Positions 1 through 8,083 of a stretch of DNA of 64,000 bases are shown here, piece by piece. The notes beneath the pieces were generated by a model. It was not told where the DNA came from and did not search any database. It worked only from the letters and a program-made list of their open reading frames with translations. Every line of letters begins with the position of its first letter. Position 1 is the stretch's first letter. Source of the DNA: Bradyrhizobium lablabi (GTDB lineage: Bacteria; Pseudomonadota; Alphaproteobacteria; Rhizobiales; Xanthobacteraceae); contig NZ_JAFCJK010000015.1 of assembly GCF_018131005.1 (NCBI RefSeq), positions 28,220-92,219 of the forward strand. The letters are read 5' to 3'. Position numbers and translations under genes: made by a program.

Positions 1-1
1 G

Positions 2-382
2 CCGCCCCCGCAATCATCCGCGCAGTACGTCGCGCTGCTGCAGAAAGACGCAAGCTCGCCGGCCTTCATCCTCACGGTCGACGCCGCCAGCAAGACCTTC
101 ACCGTGCGCAAAGTGGGTGCCGAAGCTGAGCCGGGCAAGAGCTTCGAGCTCTGGCTGATCTCCGACAAGCTGCCGCAGCCGCGCTCGCTTGGTGTGATCG
201 GCGCCAGCGACTTTACTGCGCGACCGGCGCTGTCGTCCTACGATGCCGGCATGATCAACGACGCCACCTATGCGGTGACCGTCGAGCAGGCTGGCGGGTC
301 ACCGAGCGGCCAGCCGACCTCGGCGCCGATCTTCACGGGGAAGCTGATCGAAACCGTGCCGGGCGCGTCTGTGCCACGCTAA
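2..382 (+). CDS. Anti-sigma factor, RskA-like C-terminal domain (5' end outside window)
   Basis: The frame is open from the left edge and ends with TAA at 382; about 126 residues are visible. The segments AQYVALLQKD, FELWLISD, PRSLGVI and YAVTVEQAGG follow the beta-rich C-terminal domain of RskA-type anti-sigma factors, which in the family is periplasmic and preceded by one membrane helix and a cytoplasmic sigma-binding region. Those parts and the expected ECF sigma gene would lie to the left, outside the window. The family assignment is from pattern recall; the partner sigma factor is inferred. Confidence 0.75.
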   Translation, partial: PPPQSSAQYVALLQKDASSPAFILTVDAASKTFTVRKVGAEAEPGKSFELWLISDKLPQPRSLGVIGASDFTARPALSSYDAGMINDATYAVTVEQAGGSPSGQPTSAPIFTGKLIETVPGASVPR

Positions 383-424
383 AGCGCGATGAGATTGGAT
401 TAGGCTGGGTCGTCATCGCGTTTT
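381..424. repeat. Interspersed palindromic repeat (AAAGCGCGATGA type)
   Basis: A 12-bp inverted repeat with one wobble pair (381-392 with 413-424) directly after the anti-sigma stop. The same kind of element recurs at 40.82-40.86 kb, so it is an interspersed repeat; it could also help end transcription of the anti-sigma gene. Confidence 0.6.
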
Positions 425-523
425 AAAGCATCCTCGCTCAATCAGATCGCGTCCCGCGGCAACATGCGTTCGCGGCACCTCGGGAACAGGTCTGCGTGCG
501 GGTTGGCCCAACATATAAAAAAA

Positions 524-552
524 GAAAACGCCCGTGGGGAGCGGGCGTTTTC
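524..552 (-). terminator. Rho-independent terminator of the small membrane-protein gene
   Basis: Perfect 11-bp stem (524-534 with 542-552) and a 7-nt loop. On the minus strand it is followed by a run of seven T; on the plus strand no T run follows. It therefore ends the minus-strand gene at 650-850, about 100 nt upstream on the transcript. Confidence 0.85.
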
Positions 553-649
553 AACAGTCAACTTGGGGGTAGTTGGGGGTCTTAAATATCCACGTAACGA
601 CTTTGGGGGGCTATAAAGACGCTACGTGAATTCCGTGAAATTCTCCTCG

Positions 650-850
650 TTAGCGGACCAGGGCGTTGGACGAACTGGTGACCACGACCGGCTTGCCGGC
701 CTTCATCACCCGCGCGGTCTGGGTATAACCCTCGTCCGAGCTGTTACGCGCCGAGATACCGAAACCAGCGACCAGGATGCCCGCAATCAGAGCCACGACC
801 ACGATCTTGAGATGCGTGGTTCGATCAGCGCTATAGATCGAGTGGTTCAT
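650..850 (-). CDS. Small single-span membrane protein, probable stress-induced
   Basis: 66 residues. A hydrophilic N-terminus is followed by one clear hydrophobic segment at about residues 15-33 (LKIVVVALIAGILVAGFGI) and a polar tail with a VVVTSS motif. The start is supported by AGGAG seven nt before ATG. It forms a complete one-gene unit: a GGAAC-N17-CGTT promoter lies about 78 nt upstream and a strong terminator lies downstream. I recognise it as a Bradyrhizobium-type conserved hypothetical but know no function. The promoter suggests membership of the EcfG general stress regulon. Confidence 0.8.
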   Translation of the reverse strand: MNHSIYSADRTTHLKIVVVALIAGILVAGFGISARNSSDEGYTQTARVMKAGKPVVVTSSSNALVR

Positions 851-1247
851 GCAATGCTCCTGCCGCCCCCGGTCATACGGATTTGTCTAGGACATCCGTC
901 GCCGGGTTCATCGTCTCGCGCCTTCACAACGTAAGATTTGCCAATTCCGTTCCCCAGAGGCGATCACAAGGCGGTGAAAAGACTTGAACGGGCGCGAGCA
1001 GGAAGGATCGCCCTAAACGCGAAGAGACAAAAAATATACATTATACCAAACCGTTATCTTGAAAGTCCGAGGTGCGTTGTGTTGTCGCCGGCGGACTCCG
1101 TCCGCCGGCAGGCTTCGCATAAATCATTTGCCTGTAGCGAAAAAACCGCTCTCACCGCTGGTGCTGATTTGGGGCGTATCGCTCGGTTCCCCTCGAAAGA
1201 AGAGCGCCAATCCGCCGGGCTGAGGCTTGATCCCGGAAACGCGCGCT
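851..1247. other. Intergenic region with a stress promoter and a GC hairpin
   Basis: No convincing gene. It holds the EcfG-type promoter and a perfect 9-bp hairpin (1087-1095 with 1101-1109) downstream of the flhA stop. The hairpin lacks a T run on either strand, so it is at best a weak terminator for flhA. Confidence 0.5.
928..953 (-). promoter_or_regulatory. EcfG-type (general stress response) promoter
   Basis: On the minus strand GGAAC (953-949), exactly 17 nt, then CGTT (931-928). This matches the alphaproteobacterial EcfG consensus GGAAC-N16/17-CGTT. It faces the small membrane protein and predicts a leader of roughly 70 nt. Confidence 0.7.
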
Positions 1248-3377
1248 CTAGACACTGCCGACCGTCTTCAGCCGGGCGCGGGGATGAATCTCCGCCTGGG
1301 AAAGTACCGTGGTCTGCGAGCGGAAACGCTCGACCAGCGAGCGCACGAACGGGCGAACTGCCGCCGAGGTCACCAGCACCGGCGCCTCGCCCTCACGCGC
1401 CGCCTGTTCGAACACATTGCGCACCGCGGTCATGAATTCCGAGAGCTTCGAGGGCTGCATCGCAAGGCTCCGGTCGTCGCCCTGGCCCACGATCGACTCG
1501 GCGAACGCCTGCTCCCAGCGCGCGGACAGTGCGATCAGCGGCAAATAGCCGTTTGGCGAGGTGTTCTGGGCGCAGATCTGGCGCGCCAGCCGGGCGCGCA
1601 CGTGCTCGACCATGGTCGCCGGATTGCGGGAGAACGCCAGCGCGTCGGCGATGCCTTCCAGGATGGTCGAGAGATCGCGGATCGAGATGCGTTCGGCGAG
1701 CAGCAGTTGCAGCACGCGCTGGATGCCCGACACCGTGACCTGGCTCGGCACGATGTCCTTGATCAGTTCGCCCTGTTCCTTCGGCAGTTCCTTGAGCAGC
1801 TTCTGCACCTCGCCGTAGGAAAGCAGGTCCGCCATGTTGGCCTTGAGCAGTTCGGTCAGATGTGTCGACAGCACGGTGGCGGCGTCGACCACGGTATAGC
1901 CCTTCAGCGAGGCCTCTTCCTTGAGGCCGGCATCGACCCAGGTTGCGGGCAGGCCGAAGGTCGGCTCGATGGTGTGGATGCCCGGTACCTGCACCTGGTT
2001 GCCGGCAGGGTCCATGACCATGAATTGGTTCGGCCAGATCTTGCCGGTGCCGGCATCGACCTCCTTGATCCGGATCACGTAGCTGTTCGCCTCGAGCTGC
2101 ACATTGTCCAGGATGCGCACCGCCGGCATCACGAAACCCATCTCGACCGCAAGCGAGCGGCGCAGCGCCTTGATCTGCTCGGTGAGGCGGTCGGTGCCAT
2201 CCGGGCCGTTGACGAGCGGCAACAGCGCGTAGCCGAGCTCGATCTTGAGGTCGTCGATCTTCAGCGCCGCGGAGATCGGTTCCTCCGCGGTTGCCGCGGC
2301 GGCTGCGGCCGAGGCCGGGGCGGCGGCAGCGGCGTCTGCGCTCGCCTTGGCGACTCGCTGCTGCTTGCGCGCGGTCCACGCGAGCGCGGCGGCGCCGGAA
2401 CCGAGCGCGAGGAAGGGGAGCATCGGAATGCCTGGCAGAAGCGATAGCACGATCATCACGCCCGCCGACATGCCGAGCGCCTGCGGATAGCCGGAGAGCT
2501 GGCGCATCAGCGCCTTGTCGGCGGCGCCGGTAATGCCGGCCTTGGAGACCAGAAGGCCCGCGGCGGTCGACACGATCAGGGCCGGCACCTGCGTGACCAG
2601 GCCGTCGCCGACGGTCAGCACGGTGTAGGTGCGGGCGGCCTCGCCGAAGGAGAGACCCTGCTGGGCGACACCGATGATGATGCCGCCGATGATGTTGATG
2701 AACACGATCAGGAGGCCGGCGATGGCGTCGCCGCGGACGAATTTCGAGGCACCGTCCATGGCGCCGAAGAAACCGCTTTCGTCCTCCAGCGCCTTGCGCC
2801 GTTCCTTCGCGGTTTTCTCGTCGATCAGGCCGGCGGACAGGTCGGCGTCGATCGCCATCTGCTTGCCGGGCATCGAGTCCAGTTGGAAACGCGCCGCAAC
2901 TTCGGCGATGCGGCCGGAACCCTTGGTGATGACGACGAAGTTCACGATCACCAGGATCGCGAACACGATGATGCCGATCACGAAGTTGCCGCCCATCACG
3001 AAGTTGCCGAAGGCTTCGATGACGTGGCCGGCAGCCGCCGTACCCTCATGACCGTGCGACAGGATCAGACGCGTCGAGGCCATGTTCAGCGACAGCCGCA
3101 GCATGGTCGAGATCAAGAGGATGGTCGGAAACGACGAGAATTCCAGCGGCGCCTGGATGAACAGCGAGGTCATCAGGATCAGCACCGAGACTGTGATCGA
3201 GACCGCCAGGAACAGGTCGAGCACGATCGAGGGCAGCGGCAGGATCAGCACCACCAGGATGGTGAGGATGCCGAACGCCAGCGCGATGTCGCCGCGCTTC
3301 AGGATGTTGCCGATCTCAGTGAGGGAGGGCAGCCCGCCCCCGGTCATTGAGCCCTGTCCCGCCGTGACGTCGACCAT
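1248..3377 (-). CDS. flhA: Flagellar type III export apparatus protein FlhA
   Basis: FlhA forms the nonameric export-gate ring at the base of the flagellar type III secretion system. About 709 residues: eight hydrophobic segments in the N-terminal half, the FHIPEP signature in the first cytoplasmic loop (AARFQLDSMPGKQMAIDADL), an Ala-rich linker, and a C-terminal cytosolic domain ending RLKTVGS. The reading frame stays open to 3524, but I choose the ATG at 3377 (MVDVTAG), which has GGGGGAG upstream and matches the start I recall for Bradyrhizobium homologues. The extra 49 residues look unlike the family. No other flagellar gene lies in the window. A CtrA-like box upstream suggests cell-cycle control. 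Confidence 0.95.
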   Translation of the reverse strand: MVDVTAGQGSMTGGGLPSLTEIGNILKRGDIALAFGILTILVVLILPLPSIVLDLFLAVSITVSVLILMTSLFIQAPLEFSSFPTILLISTMLRLSLNMASTRLILSHGHEGTAAAGHVIEAFGNFVMGGNFVIGIIVFAILVIVNFVVITKGSGRIAEVAARFQLDSMPGKQMAIDADLSAGLIDEKTAKERRKALEDESGFFGAMDGASKFVRGDAIAGLLIVFINIIGGIIIGVAQQGLSFGEAARTYTVLTVGDGLVTQVPALIVSTAAGLLVSKAGITGAADKALMRQLSGYPQALGMSAGVMIVLSLLPGIPMLPFLALGSGAAALAWTARKQQRVAKASADAAAAAPASAAAAAATAEEPISAALKIDDLKIELGYALLPLVNGPDGTDRLTEQIKALRRSLAVEMGFVMPAVRILDNVQLEANSYVIRIKEVDAGTGKIWPNQFMVMDPAGNQVQVPGIHTIEPTFGLPATWVDAGLKEEASLKGYTVVDAATVLSTHLTELLKANMADLLSYGEVQKLLKELPKEQGELIKDIVPSQVTVSGIQRVLQLLLAERISIRDLSTILEGIADALAFSRNPATMVEHVRARLARQICAQNTSPNGYLPLIALSARWEQAFAESIVGQGDDRSLAMQPSKLSEFMTAVRNVFEQAAREGEAPVLVTSAAVRPFVRSLVERFRSQTTVLSQAEIHPRARLKTVGSV

Positions 3378-3525
3378 GCTCGCCGGCTCCCCCCGCGAAT
3401 GACGGCTGCGGCCGCCAAACGTCTGCGCGGCGGCCGAAGGACCACCGTTCCGAAAGTGAGGCACCGCACTGGCGTCCACGGGGGTCTCCTCCCGTCCCAC
3501 GCGATCGACGACACTCGACTTCACT

Positions 3526-3564
3526 GGGCAATTTTTGCCCGGTGTATGGTTAGCAAACGGTTAA
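3526..3564 (-). promoter_or_regulatory. CtrA-like box and adjoining palindrome upstream of flhA
   Basis: Read on the minus strand, 3564-3550 is TTAA-N7-CTAA followed by C, one mismatch from the CtrA consensus TTAA-N7-TTAAC. Next to it lies a perfect GGGCAA-TTT-TTGCCC palindrome (3526-3540). CtrA controls early flagellar genes in Caulobacter and relatives; its role here is inferred from position. Confidence 0.5.
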
Positions 3565-3640
3565 TGGGGGTGCGTCCGACGGTGTCATTTCCGGCAGCCG
3601 CTGTAGTGGGCCGCCGTCGCAGTCCGGCCTGCCCAGGCGG

Positions 3641-3937
3641 CTATCTCAGGGCGCCGAGCACGGCGCCCGACGCGGCAATGACGCCCAGCACGATGACGCT
3701 CGCGCGCCACAGGAACTGCCGCCGCGCGTCGCGCCGATCGTGGAAGGCCAGCCAGTCGCGGACAAATCCGGCAGGGATGTCAAACACCACCGCGGGCTCC
3801 TCGCCATGATGGGTCTCGTGTTCGCAGTACATCGTCCTGACGGTCGGCACGCCCAGCCGCTCGAGCTCGCAATGCCATCGCCAGGCATGCTCGCCGTTGG
3901 CCCAGCGATTTTCGAAGGGGATGACGTGTGATTCCAT
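3641..3937 (-). CDS. Small C-terminally anchored membrane protein, unknown function
   Basis: 98 residues from the ATG at 3937, chosen because GGAGG lies six nt before it; an open frame continues upstream to 4078 without a comparable ribosome site. The soluble part contains FENRWANGEHAWRW and several His and Glu residues (YCEHETHHGEE). The last 20 or so residues form one hydrophobic helix (ASVIVLGVIAASGAVLGAL), as in tail-anchored proteins. No family recognised. It is followed on the same strand by flhA, about 260 nt away, with the CtrA-like box between them. Confidence 0.65.
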   Translation of the reverse strand: MESHVIPFENRWANGEHAWRWHCELERLGVPTVRTMYCEHETHHGEEPAVVFDIPAGFVRDWLAFHDRRDARRQFLWRASVIVLGVIAASGAVLGALR

Positions 3938-4081
3938 GACGAGCCTCCGGCTCACCTCGAACCCACGCGGCAAGCTTAGCCGACTTTGCCAACCGGTGCG
4001 AGAGATCAGTCGTTCGCGCACGGCCGCTTGGATCATCTCGGCGATCATACGTCGGTTCAGATTGGCAAGGCCCAACACCGG

Positions 4082-4288
4082 TTATTTGACCGGTTCGATC
4101 CATTTGCGCCAATGCGTCGGTTGAACGTGGACGTGATTGTTTGAAACATCGACCCATTCGGCGCCGTCCCTGTGACAAGGGAATTCCAATGCGTGGACCA
4201 TTCCATCGTAGGTCAGGACGCAGACTTCGAGACTCCGGTCCGATGGAGCAATTGAAACGGGCAACCATTCCGCGGGCAACGTATGCAT
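4082..4288 (-). CDS. Small soluble hypothetical protein
   Basis: 68 residues. The sequence is rich in Trp, His and Val, with EWLPVSIAPSDRSLEVCVL and THWRKWIEPV, resembling short conserved proteins of unknown function in Bradyrhizobium. The start is supported by GGAGG eight nt before the ATG. It lies 144 nt upstream of the tail-anchored protein on the same strand, and the two may be co-transcribed. No domain recognised. Confidence 0.6.
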   Translation of the reverse strand: MHTLPAEWLPVSIAPSDRSLEVCVLTYDGMVHALEFPCHRDGAEWVDVSNNHVHVQPTHWRKWIEPVK

Positions 4289-4659
4289 GATGTACCCTCC
4301 GGTGAAATGCGCTGCGATCCCTCAAGGTGTGAGGCGTCCGGCTTGGTACCAGCACGCGTTCCGCCATAGGCGGCCCCGCCGATTTGCCGTGCACGATCCG
4401 CTGTCCCGACGCGTCACCAGACGATCATCACTCGGGCCGCGATTGGCAAGTGTGAACAAGGTCGCATCGCATCAAACTTTCACGACAGCATGATCGTCGT
4501 CCAGCGATGGATATTCCGAGACGGCCGTTCACGATGTCTCATGCCGCACGCTCGAGCACGATCAACCAGGCCTGTCAGCGCTCCACGACAGTGAGCTGAA
4601 CTTCCGGAGCCTATGCCCGACGAAAGGTAGAACTTGATCAATGCTTCTCGGGGGTTTCG
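4289..4659. other. Intergenic region, no gene seen
   Basis: About 370 bp between divergent genes. Open frames here run antisense through neighbouring genes or have atypical composition. No clear promoter or operator found. Confidence 0.4.
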
Positions 4660-5121
4660 ATGTCGAACCAAAGAGACTGCGCAGCGGCAATGACCGGCAG
4701 GCGTCGGCTTGGCAGTATCGGACTTGTCGCGATCGTGGCTCTTTCCTTCGCGACCATCGCCACGGCAAAGCTCCCGGGTGACGAAGGCGCGATGATGCGC
4801 ATGCTGGCGTGCGAAGGCGAGGGCGTCAGGATGGAGGTCTATGTGCCGCTTGCGGTCGCTGGTCACGGTATGCGCGCTGGCCAGACGGTGGCTGGCTACT
4901 ACGCGCTCGATCTGACCGACGCCAACAAGGGAAAGCCGCTCGAGCCGGTGCGCGTCACCATGAGCGCCGACAAGAAGACCGTGATCGTCGATCAATACAC
5001 AAGGGGCCTGCCGCCAACGCACGTCCCCGTCGGCGGTGGCACGGTCGATTTCGACCAGCGATTTGCCAAGAGCGCCAAATGCGGCCCGTTCCAGTCGCAG
5101 GATCCGAACTTCGGGAATTGA
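4660..5121 (+). CDS. Secreted hypothetical protein
   Basis: 153 residues. Arginines at 14-16 precede a hydrophobic stretch (IGLVAIVALSFATIATA), a probable Sec signal peptide cut near residue 36. The mature part has two Cys (residues about 50 and 141) and a beta-rich pattern (VYVPLAVAGHGMRAGQ, VRVTMSADKKTVIVDQY). GGGGG lies just before the ATG. No known domain recognised; a small periplasmic protein is the safest call. It reads towards the MFS gene 72 bp downstream. Confidence 0.7.
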   Translation: MSNQRDCAAAMTGRRRLGSIGLVAIVALSFATIATAKLPGDEGAMMRMLACEGEGVRMEVYVPLAVAGHGMRAGQTVAGYYALDLTDANKGKPLEPVRVTMSADKKTVIVDQYTRGLPPTHVPVGGGTVDFDQRFAKSAKCGPFQSQDPNFGN

Positions 5122-5193
5122 CGCGCAAAGCTGGCGCTTGGGATTCCCGGCCTCGACGCAGGCCTCTCGGGAGCGGCGCCCCCTTGTCACTGC

Positions 5194-6492
5194 ATGCCTA
5201 ATCTCTCGGCATTGCGGCTTGACCTGGAGGCCATTGGCGTCGAAGTTCCCTGCGCCGTGGATATTGCTTCTCAATTCTCCCCCGTTTCCGCTGCTTTCAT
5301 TCCCGACTCGCGACGGGCGTGGCTGCGGCTTGCCGTCGCCGTGGCGATCGGCTCGCTCGGCAGCGTCGGCATGTGGTCGGTGGTGGTGGCGCTACCGGTG
5401 GTGCAGACGGATTTCGGCGCGACGCGCGGCACGGCTTCGCTTGCCTTCACCATGGTGATGCTCGGCTTCGGTCTTGGCCAGGTCGTGACCGGCCGGATCA
5501 GCGACCGCCATGGCATCGTCGCGGCGATCGGGGTCGGAATCGGCATCCTTGGACTCGGCTATGTCGGCGCCGGCTACGCGCCGTCGATCTGGACATTCAA
5601 CCTGCTCCATTTCGCGATCGGCCTGTCCTCGGCGGCGACTTTTGGCCCCTTGATGGCGGAAGCCTCGCACTGGTTCGACCGTTACCGTGGGCTCGCCGTC
5701 GCGATCGCGGCGAGCGGCAACTATATCGGCGGCACCATTTGGCCGCCCGTCGTCAATTTCGGCATGCAGACTTTTGGATGGCGCGCCACCCATGTTGCCA
5801 TCGGCATCTTCACCGCGATCGCGATGGCGGTCACGCTCACGATCCTGCGCCTCCTGATGGGCGCCGCTACGCAGCGCAGCCACGTCAACGCGGCGCCGCC
5901 ACGGGTCGACTTGAAGCTGTCCACCAATGCGCTGACTGCGATCCTGTCGCTGGCCGCGATCGCCTGCTGCGTGGCGATGTCGATGCCGCAGGTTCACATC
6001 GTCGCCTATTGCGGCGACCTCGGCTATGGCGTCGCGCGCGGTGCCGAGATGCTGTCGCTGATGCTCGGCTTTGGCATCATCAGCCGGATCGGGTCGGGCT
6101 TCCTCGCCGACAGGATCGGCGGCATCCGCACGCTGCTGATCGGTTCGATCGCTCAAGCCAGCGCACTCCTGTTCTATCTGTTCTTCGACAGCCTGACCTC
6201 GCTCTACGTCATCTCGGCGATGTTCGGCCTGTTCCAGGGCGGCATCGTGCCGAGCTACGCCATCATCGTGCGCGAGGCGATGCCGGCCGCAGAAGCCGCG
6301 ACCCGCATTGGCATCGTGATTTTCGCCTCAGTGTTCGGCATGTCGTTCGGAGGCTGGATCTCCGGCGTGATCTTCGATGCCACTGGCTCCTACGCCGCCG
6401 CTTTCGCCAACGGGTTCGCCTGGAACCTGCTCAACGTCTCCATCATGCTGCTGCTCCTGCTGCGCGGGCGGCAACGGCTGGCACTGGCGTAG
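5194..6492 (+). CDS. MFS transporter (oxalate/formate- or monocarboxylate-like)
   Basis: 432 residues with about 12 hydrophobic helices. The loop between helices 2 and 3 carries the MFS motif as GRISDRHG, repeated in degenerate form in the second half as GFLADRIGG. Motifs such as SHWFDRYRGLAVAIAASGN after helix 4 are typical of the anion/monocarboxylate branch (OxlT/MCT-like) of the superfamily. The substrate cannot be read from the sequence. The first 40 residues before helix 1 are unusually long, so translation may start later. No regulator adjoins it. Confidence 0.85.
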   Translation: MPNLSALRLDLEAIGVEVPCAVDIASQFSPVSAAFIPDSRRAWLRLAVAVAIGSLGSVGMWSVVVALPVVQTDFGATRGTASLAFTMVMLGFGLGQVVTGRISDRHGIVAAIGVGIGILGLGYVGAGYAPSIWTFNLLHFAIGLSSAATFGPLMAEASHWFDRYRGLAVAIAASGNYIGGTIWPPVVNFGMQTFGWRATHVAIGIFTAIAMAVTLTILRLLMGAATQRSHVNAAPPRVDLKLSTNALTAILSLAAIACCVAMSMPQVHIVAYCGDLGYGVARGAEMLSLMLGFGIISRIGSGFLADRIGGIRTLLIGSIAQASALLFYLFFDSLTSLYVISAMFGLFQGGIVPSYAIIVREAMPAAEAATRIGIVIFASVFGMSFGGWISGVIFDATGSYAAAFANGFAWNLLNVSIMLLLLLRGRQRLALA

Positions 6493-6502
6493 CGCCCCGG
6501 GC

Positions 6503-6910
6503 TCAAACTGCCTGACCGGACTTGAGCAGCGAGCAGCCGGTGATCTTCAGGCTGCCGTCAGCCTGCCGCTCCAGCGTATAGAGCGCCTCCCATGCCTCGC
6601 CGTTGGCGTCGACAATATGGACGCGCTGCGCGATCCAGCCGCCCTCGGTGCGCGCCTCGCCGAATTCAAAGCTCTTGTGGCGATAGACCGGTGCGTAGCT
6701 GTCCTGCACCATCAGCATGAAGATATCGGCCCGCGGAAAGATCTGCTGGATTCCGGGCGCCGCATAGGAATACGCCACCGCGGCGTCGTCCCTGCTGAAT
6801 GCCTGTTCCTGCGCCCGGATCACGTCCTGCGCGGCGGCAACGTCGTCTGCGGCAGACGCAGGCGCGGCGAAAGCGAACAGGATGGCAGCGAGCAGGACAA
6901 TGACGCGCAT
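6503..6910 (-). CDS. DUF4864 family periplasmic protein
   Basis: 135 residues. Residues 1-20 (MRVIVLLAAILFAFAAPASA) form a textbook signal peptide with an Ala-x-Ala cleavage site. The remainder fits the DUF4864 pattern, with VIRAQEQAFSRDDAAVAYSY near the start and a Cys close to the C-terminus (ITGCSLL). The fold is related to SnoaL/NTF2-like proteins; the role is unknown. It is convergent with the MFS gene, with 10 bp between the stops. Confidence 0.85.
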   Translation of the reverse strand: MRVIVLLAAILFAFAAPASAADDVAAAQDVIRAQEQAFSRDDAAVAYSYAAPGIQQIFPRADIFMLMVQDSYAPVYRHKSFEFGEARTEGGWIAQRVHIVDANGEAWEALYTLERQADGSLKITGCSLLKSGQAV

Positions 6911-6950
6911 GAGGGTGCTCCGTGACGATGCCTTCTACGCGACATAGCCT

Positions 6951-7052
6951 ATAGCGTTTTCGATCGAAGTGGATGCAGGTTTGCGTTAAGAGAACGCGTT
7001 AAAACAACGATCTGGAGCTTCGGTTCTGATTCAATAAGAACCGATAACGCTC
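6951..7052 (+). repeat. Interspersed palindromic repeat, family 1, copy A
   Basis: About 102 bp beginning ATAGCGTTTTCGATCGAAGT and ending GATAACGCTCC. It aligns along its length with copy B at 45.46 kb and, reversed, with copy C at 31.4 kb. Its last 40 bp fold into a hairpin. It lies just upstream of the DUF4864 gene. Confidence 0.75.
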
Positions 7053-7164
7053 CACGCCGGTTGAAGAATCCGGCCGTGGTGCCGAGTTCGCCCGGATTTG
7101 ATCTGGCGCAAGGCGCCGGCGCACCGGTGCCTTAGACTTGCGGTATCAATCCGGGAGGATCGTC

Positions 7165-7266
7165 GTGACCCTTGATACCGTTCTCGTCATCATCGCCGTG
7201 ACCATGATGTTCGGTACGCTCGCCGCCGTGATCGCCCGGGGCGATCGCCAGACCCGCAACCAGTGA
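7165..7266 (+). CDS. 33-residue single-span membrane protein
   Basis: GTG start with GGGAGG six nt upstream, TGA stop at 7264-7266. The product starts MTLDTVLVIIAVTMMFGTLA, a single hydrophobic helix, and ends in a charged tail (RGDRQTRNQ), so the C-terminus should be cytoplasmic. The strong ribosome site and well-formed helix support a real micro-gene, although it is below usual annotation cut-offs. Function unknown. Confidence 0.6.
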   Translation: MTLDTVLVIIAVTMMFGTLAAVIARGDRQTRNQ

Positions 7267-7387
7267 TCCGCCGGCGTCGCTCCTACCGGATCGAGCCCTT
7301 GAACAGGTCGATGTCGGGTGAGGCAGGCGCCAATGGGCCGCGACACGCCGTCCTCGCGCGGTAGCTCGCAGGCCAGACGCACCGGGT

Positions 7388-7936
7388 TCAAAACGTCGGT
7401 GGCGTGCAGGCGCTGATCACCTCGCATGGCTTGGCGCCGATGCAGCGGAAGCGGTGGGGACGCTGGCTCTCGAAATAATAGGCATCGCCGGCGTTCAGCA
7501 CGCGCCGCTCGTCGTCGACCGTGACTTCGAGCCGTCCGCTTACCACGATGCCGCCTTCCTCGCCCGCATGCGACAGCGGCACCCGGCCGGTGTCGCTGCC
7601 GGGCTCGTAGCGCTCCTTCAGGATCTGCAAGCTCCGGCCAAACAGATTGTCGCCGACCTGGCGGTAGGAGATCGGCTGCTTGCCGATCTCGGTCAGTTCC
7701 TCGGCGCGGTAGAACGCCTTGCGCGGCCGTTCCGGTTCGAGGGCGAAGAATTCGGCGAGCCCCATCGGGATGCCGTCGAGGATGCGCTTGAGCGCGCCGA
7801 CCGATGGGTTCATTTGGTTCGATTCGATCAGCGAGATGGTCGAGTTGGTTACGCCGGAGCGCTTGGCAAGTTCGCGCTGGGAGAGCTTTTGGCGCGCGCG
7901 AATGAATCGCAGCCGTCCACCGATATCGACGCTCAT
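7388..7936 (-). CDS. XRE-cupin transcriptional regulator, PuuR-like
   Basis: 182 residues from the ATG at 7936, which has AGGGA upstream; the frame continues 57 nt further without a ribosome site. Residues about 8-62 form an XRE helix-turn-helix (LSQRELAKRSGVTNSTISLI), and the C-terminal half is a cupin (SHAGEEGGIVVSGRLEVTVDD, YFESQRPHRFRCIG). PuuR and relatives repress putrescine or beta-alanine/GABA catabolism. Its divergent neighbour is an omega-amino-acid transaminase followed by dadA, which fits that role. The inducer is not readable. Confidence 0.88.
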   Translation of the reverse strand: MSVDIGGRLRFIRARQKLSQRELAKRSGVTNSTISLIESNQMNPSVGALKRILDGIPMGLAEFFALEPERPRKAFYRAEELTEIGKQPISYRQVGDNLFGRSLQILKERYEPGSDTGRVPLSHAGEEGGIVVSGRLEVTVDDERRVLNAGDAYYFESQRPHRFRCIGAKPCEVISACTPPTF

Positions 7937-8083
7937 GGCCCTGTCCCTGTTGCAGGTGTTGCGGATCGAACAAATATGCGCAGACCGCCCCAATCAGATC
8001 AATGGGTTGCGGTACGGCAGAAAAGGACTTGTTGAGTGACGCGAAGCGTGGTCCGACTGGTGAGATCAGCAACGGAGGCCGCC

